From: Dryococelus australis
Lineage: Eukaryota; Arthropoda; Insecta; Phasmatodea; Phasmatidae
Direction: 5' to 3'
DNA: 64,000 nucleotides
Assembly (NCBI GenBank): GCA_029891345.1
Contig: CM056997.1
Coordinates: 219,666,172 to 219,730,171 of the forward strand
Part shown: positions 61,061-64,000 of the stretch, one piece after another
Layout: every line of letters begins with the position of its first letter
Numbering within the stretch: the stretch's first letter is position 1
Notes under the pieces: model-generated
Databases searched by the model: none
Told to the model about the DNA's origin: nothing
What the model saw: only the letters and a program-made list of their open reading frames with translations
Position numbers and translations under genes: made by a program

Positions 61061-62041
61061 CTAGCCTTGCTGGTGTTTTGCCAATATTTCTTTAACATCT
61101 TTGACAGTTTTCACTCTTCTTATCGTGACCTGCTCGTTTCTTCTTACGAAAATCTTGCAGTCTTGAGTCCAGACGAACTTATATCCATGTTGCCTCAGGT
61201 CCCTTGCTTGTTTGAATACAATCTTGTTTGTAGTAGTCAGGTGTTCATTGATAAATACTGGCCGTGAAGGTGCATTTATTCCAATATCCAAGGATGTTAA
61301 GTGCTTCCTGTTGGCCTTCTTTGCTTTATTATTTCTTTTTTTTCTTTGCTTCTTCCAACAAATTCCACTAGCAGTGGAGGAGGAAGATCTTTTTTGCTAG
61401 ATGGTAGCCTGTGACAGGCACCTATTTCTAGGTCTGATATTTCGATCTTCAGAGCCTTCCCTACGCTCTTTATCAGCCCCAACGGATTTTCACTTGTTAC
61501 AACTGCATGTATTTCCATGTTATTGACCCTCAGATACTGTTTTAGGCCTTCATTTTCAGTTTTCAATACATCTACAGCTGACCTCTCTTGGTCAAATAAT
61601 TTATTTTTCAATTTTACATTTTTTTCACAAACTGTTATTAGTTCAGATTTTACTTCTTTTAGCTCTTTTCTTATTTAATTTAGACTATCCTCATAGCCTT
61701 TTACTGACAGTTTTATCTGCTTCTGGTCATTTTGTATTTCATCGAGCTTCTCAAGTATTTTTAATACTTCGTTTAATATATTGTCCATTTTTGTTATGTT
61801 TGTTTCATTCATATTGGTTGCATTATTTACACTTTTATTTGTGTATTCTTCTATGCACTTATTGCAGTACTCCTCACTCGCTTTATTCTTCTTTACAGAT
61901 TCATATTTCTTCTATCCGATTCCAACACATAGTCTATGATACTACATATCACATATGCCATCACATTTGAGGTTTTCATCTCCCTTTTTTAAATCCTTTT
62001 TTGCATTTACCACAAGTCTTGTGTTGTTCACTATACGCCAT
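61061..62041 (-). pseudogene. LINE ORF1 with PHD finger, coiled coil and RRM-like/C-terminal domain
   Basis: The frame starts at an ATG at 62039-62041 (MAYSEQHKTCGKC). After one frameshift a PHD-type finger is seen (CGKC, CDGIC, YHRLC). A long Lys/Glu-rich coiled coil follows (about 61.85-61.6 kb), then QYLRVNNMEIHAVV...IGACHRLPS...PPPLLVEF (61297-61611) and a C-terminal NEHLTTTNKIVFKQARDL...KIFVRR (61061-61291). This is an RNA-binding ORF1 protein. PHD-containing ORF1 proteins are known in CR1-like elements. It precedes ORF2 on the same strand, about 120 bp apart. Confidence 0.75.
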
Positions 62042-62311
62042 TTGTAAACAAATTTGAACATTTCCTTTTTGTTTTCCCAGAACATACACGGGATAGTCTT
62101 CGAGGATAGAATAATTTATGTATTGGAATATTTATTTGTATGCTATGAGGCCGGACTCCCATTTCAGATCATAAACTTTGTATGTCTGATGCTGGTACAT
62201 ACTTCTAAATTTCTGGACTTAAAACAGCCCATGGGTGAGGTGGTTTAAAACTTAAGACTTTATTGTTATTACCATCAATGGAATAAGAAATTGGAAGTTA
62301 GTAGTATATAA

Positions 62312-62440
62312 ATGCCGATTCGAGCGGAGCCCCCAGTTATCAGAAAACCAATGGTAAATTAAATGCTCAAGCCATCAGAAAACCATCAGAAAAAATTACC
62401 ATTGTTTTTCTGATCCAAATCATCGATTGCCGATTCGAGC
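62312..62440. repeat. Inverted repeat flanked by a direct 18-bp word, left border of element D
   Basis: ATCAGAAAACCAATGGTAAA near 62339 is matched in inverse orientation by TTACCATTGTTTTTCTGAT ending near 62414, with an extra copy of ATCAGAAAA between them. The word TGCCGATTCGAGCG occurs on both sides, near 62312 and 62429. This may be the terminus or a regulatory hairpin of the element to the right. Confidence 0.6.
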
Positions 62441-62610
62441 GCAACCGCAAAAAAGTGACTCAAAAAGTTGCGTTTGGGAGCAACCGCAAAAAAAGTGACT
62501 CAAAAATTTGCATTTAGGAGCAACCACAAAAAAATTGTGTTAAACTTTATGTTTGAGTGCATCTGCAAAAATATGCGGAAAAAGTTGCGTTTAGGCGTAG
62601 TTGCATGAAA
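62441..62610. repeat. Iterons: five ~39-bp units
   Basis: Units of the form GCAACCGCAAAAAAGTGACT followed by CAAAAAGTTGCGTTT start near 62441, 62480, 62520, 62559 and 62597, with increasing divergence to the right. The array ends about 55 bp before the ATG of the small conserved ORF. Position suggests a promoter/enhancer or origin-type array of element D. Confidence 0.85.
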
Positions 62611-62663
62611 GAGAGGCTCAAAAAATTTGAATATGGAAAAATTTAATTTTGTATATAATAAAT

Positions 62664-62958
62664 ATGGATCAGTTGCTAAATGTATTAAACAGAACCAAAC
62701 AATTTAAGAAACTTTCCGAACATACGATTGGACAGTCCTATCCCATAAACCATGCTGAAATAAATGATACACGGTATGGATACAAAGTGGTAATTACTTC
62801 TGGAGATTTTATAGTAACCTTACGAGACAGATGTTCAGATTTTCAGTGAAAAAGTTTTAAATGATGTTAATTGTGGAGGTATAAGTTTTGCATATAATGG
62901 AATGGTGGATTGTGGTGCTAAACAAATGCATTCTATTCGGTTTTTAAAGAGTAAATGA
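62664..62958 (+). pseudogene. Small conserved ORF of element D, one frameshift
   Basis: The ATG at 62664 begins MDQLLNVLNRTKQFKKLSE, then INDTRYGYKVVITSGDFIVTLRDR. After a one-base shift near 62846 the frame continues EKVLNDVNCGGISFAYNG to HSIRFLKSK and a TGA at 62956. The length (about 97 residues) and the DTRYGYKVV and HxIRF blocks match a short protein I recall seeing beside Polinton-like capsid and ATPase genes in arthropod genomes. I do not know its function; nucleic-acid binding is a guess. Confidence 0.5.
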
Positions 62959-63291
62959 TTGTCGTCGTATAATTAGACATAAGTAGGTTTTTATTTGTGC
63001 TCATATCTCTACAAAGTTTTAATGGTTATTCAATAATTAAAACACAATTATCGCGCGGACTTCAGCAATGTGTTACAACAGTCTAATTCAAAATTTAGAA
63101 ACGCATCTCCAAATTCTACATATTAAAGTAGCCAAAATATTGAATTATTTTTCTAAATCTTTCATTACACTTTCTATAGAAATATTATTCATCTTTATCA
63201 CATGAAACAATAATAGTTTTAAAAAACTATTAACATTATTATATATAGAATATGACAACTTCCAACCCAAAAAATATCTACAGGTTCATCT

Positions 63292-63555
63292 CTAATACCA
63301 AGATATATCATTTTCTTTCCCACCCATTGAATCTACACTACATGAAAAAATTGCTATTATAGTTTTTTCAAGATCTTTTACGCTATATTGACCAACTGGA
63401 ATATCAATTGCTGATTCCATATCATTCTGACCCACAAAATATAGCTTATTTCTCCCACAGATAATGTTATATGTTAGATAAATAGTATAGAACTGAACTA
63501 AAGGCAATGAGTGCCCCTCTATCTCTAAAGGGTAATGTAGTCTTTTCTTCAACAC
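63292..63555 (-). pseudogene. Element D minor capsid (penton-like) protein, N-terminal fragment
   Basis: An 87-codon frame contains LEIEGHSLPLVQFYTIYLTY, then NKLYFVGQND and IDIPVGQYSVKDLEKTI. These follow the N-terminal blocks of the Polinton-type minor capsid protein (LALVDFxTYNSIPN, NNKFY and IPxGSYEIxDxxKYI). The C-terminal part is missing to the left, where the frame simply ends. It is divergently placed, about 70 bp from the ATPase. The more degenerate penton copies in A and B support the assignment. Confidence 0.65.
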
Positions 63556-63622
63556 TGATTTGTTATCTGTTGGTTTGAATACTTTACACCTTTATTATAT
63601 TATTAAAAATATATATTAATAA

Positions 63623-63957
63623 ATGAGCAAGAAAAACATGAAACATGTAGACTGGGATATTAAAATAAGAATACCGGACAAGACTGTATTGACAAAACGT
63701 CATGGAGAATTATTGCCTAATAATATTAGATGTTTGATAGTGGGTCCTAGTAACCGTGGAAAAACTACACTTATGATAGATAATTTTATATATGCACAGG
63801 GATGGTTGGATTTTGGTACTCTCTATGTATGTTCAAAATGTCTGGACTAACCAAAATATATCAGTTTAAAGAATGATATAGATGTAGCATCAAAATTATT
63901 TAATGAACCGATATCATATTTCTTTCCATAAAATGAAGAAATGGTTGATGAAAATTA
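63623..63957 (+). pseudogene. Element D packaging ATPase, N-terminal part, with in-frame stops
   Basis: The ATG at 63623 opens a frame with LPNNIRCLIVGPSNRGKTTL, an intact Walker A motif, then WLDFGTLYVCSKCLD, a stop, and PKYISLKNDIDVASKLF and ISYFFP followed by a second stop. This is the FtsK/HerA-type packaging ATPase also found in copy A, but with the catalytic Lys kept. The Walker B region is absent: the frame ends at 63957 in unrelated AT-rich sequence. It is a truncated, fairly young copy. Confidence 0.75.
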
Positions 63958-64000
63958 ATGTCATATATAGTATAGATATTTATTTTCGATATCATCATAC

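Overview
This window looks like intergenic DNA from an invertebrate animal, probably an arthropod. It is AT-rich and has no long open reading frame. It holds a spliceosomal-type intron (GT...AG), tRNA-derived SINEs, a LINE, microsatellites and satellite arrays, and several decayed Polinton/Maverick (adintovirus-like) elements. I recognise no intact host gene. All family assignments rest on reading motifs by eye; no database search was run.

0-17 kb: fossil Polinton copy A, nearly end to end. From left to right it carries subterminal repeats, family B DNA polymerase (-), an unidentified left arm (-), major capsid protein (-), minor capsid protein (-), adenain-like cysteine protease (-), a phospholipase A2-like/pVI-like virion protein (-), packaging ATPase (+), a coiled-coil repeat protein (+) and integrase (+). 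A 234-bp mariner-type MITE sits inside its polymerase gene. 17.3-19.4 kb: repeats, a SINE and a 16-bp minisatellite.

19.5-31.07 kb: Polinton copy B, same orientation and same gene order, but cut off inside the PLA2-like gene, so it lacks ATPase, coiled-coil protein and integrase. 31-44 kb: repeat-rich DNA without recognised genes. It includes a 101/104-bp satellite with dimeric higher-order structure (34.3-35.3 kb), a 33-bp minisatellite that also alternates as a dimer, a tRNA-Asn-like sequence and a G-rich triplicated block.

44-46 kb: a third, partial Polinton polymerase (C), then a small acidic protein with three internal repeats. 46.2-50.5 kb: AT-rich DNA with a TATA-type promoter candidate, a weak RNase H-like remnant and a (TC)n tract. 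50.8-53.2 kb: a broken, intron-containing gene of a dispersed family (DUF7869-like), probably transposon-derived. 54-58 kb: a second SINE of the same family, a decayed unknown gene, a perfect hairpin, and two tandem paralogous gene remnants that may be Bro-N-like, one carrying a 62-bp tandem array.

58.3-62.04 kb: a minus-strand LINE with a PHD/coiled-coil ORF1 and an ORF2 that has lost most of its reverse transcriptase. 62.3-64 kb: the edge of a fourth Polinton-like element (D) with about 39-bp iterons, a small conserved ORF, a minor-capsid fragment and an ATPase with an intact Walker A motif; it runs off the right edge.

Copies A and B together show the Polinton design: integrase and polymerase at opposite ends, with a morphogenesis block (capsid, penton, protease, membrane-active protein, ATPase) between them. 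All are dead copies.
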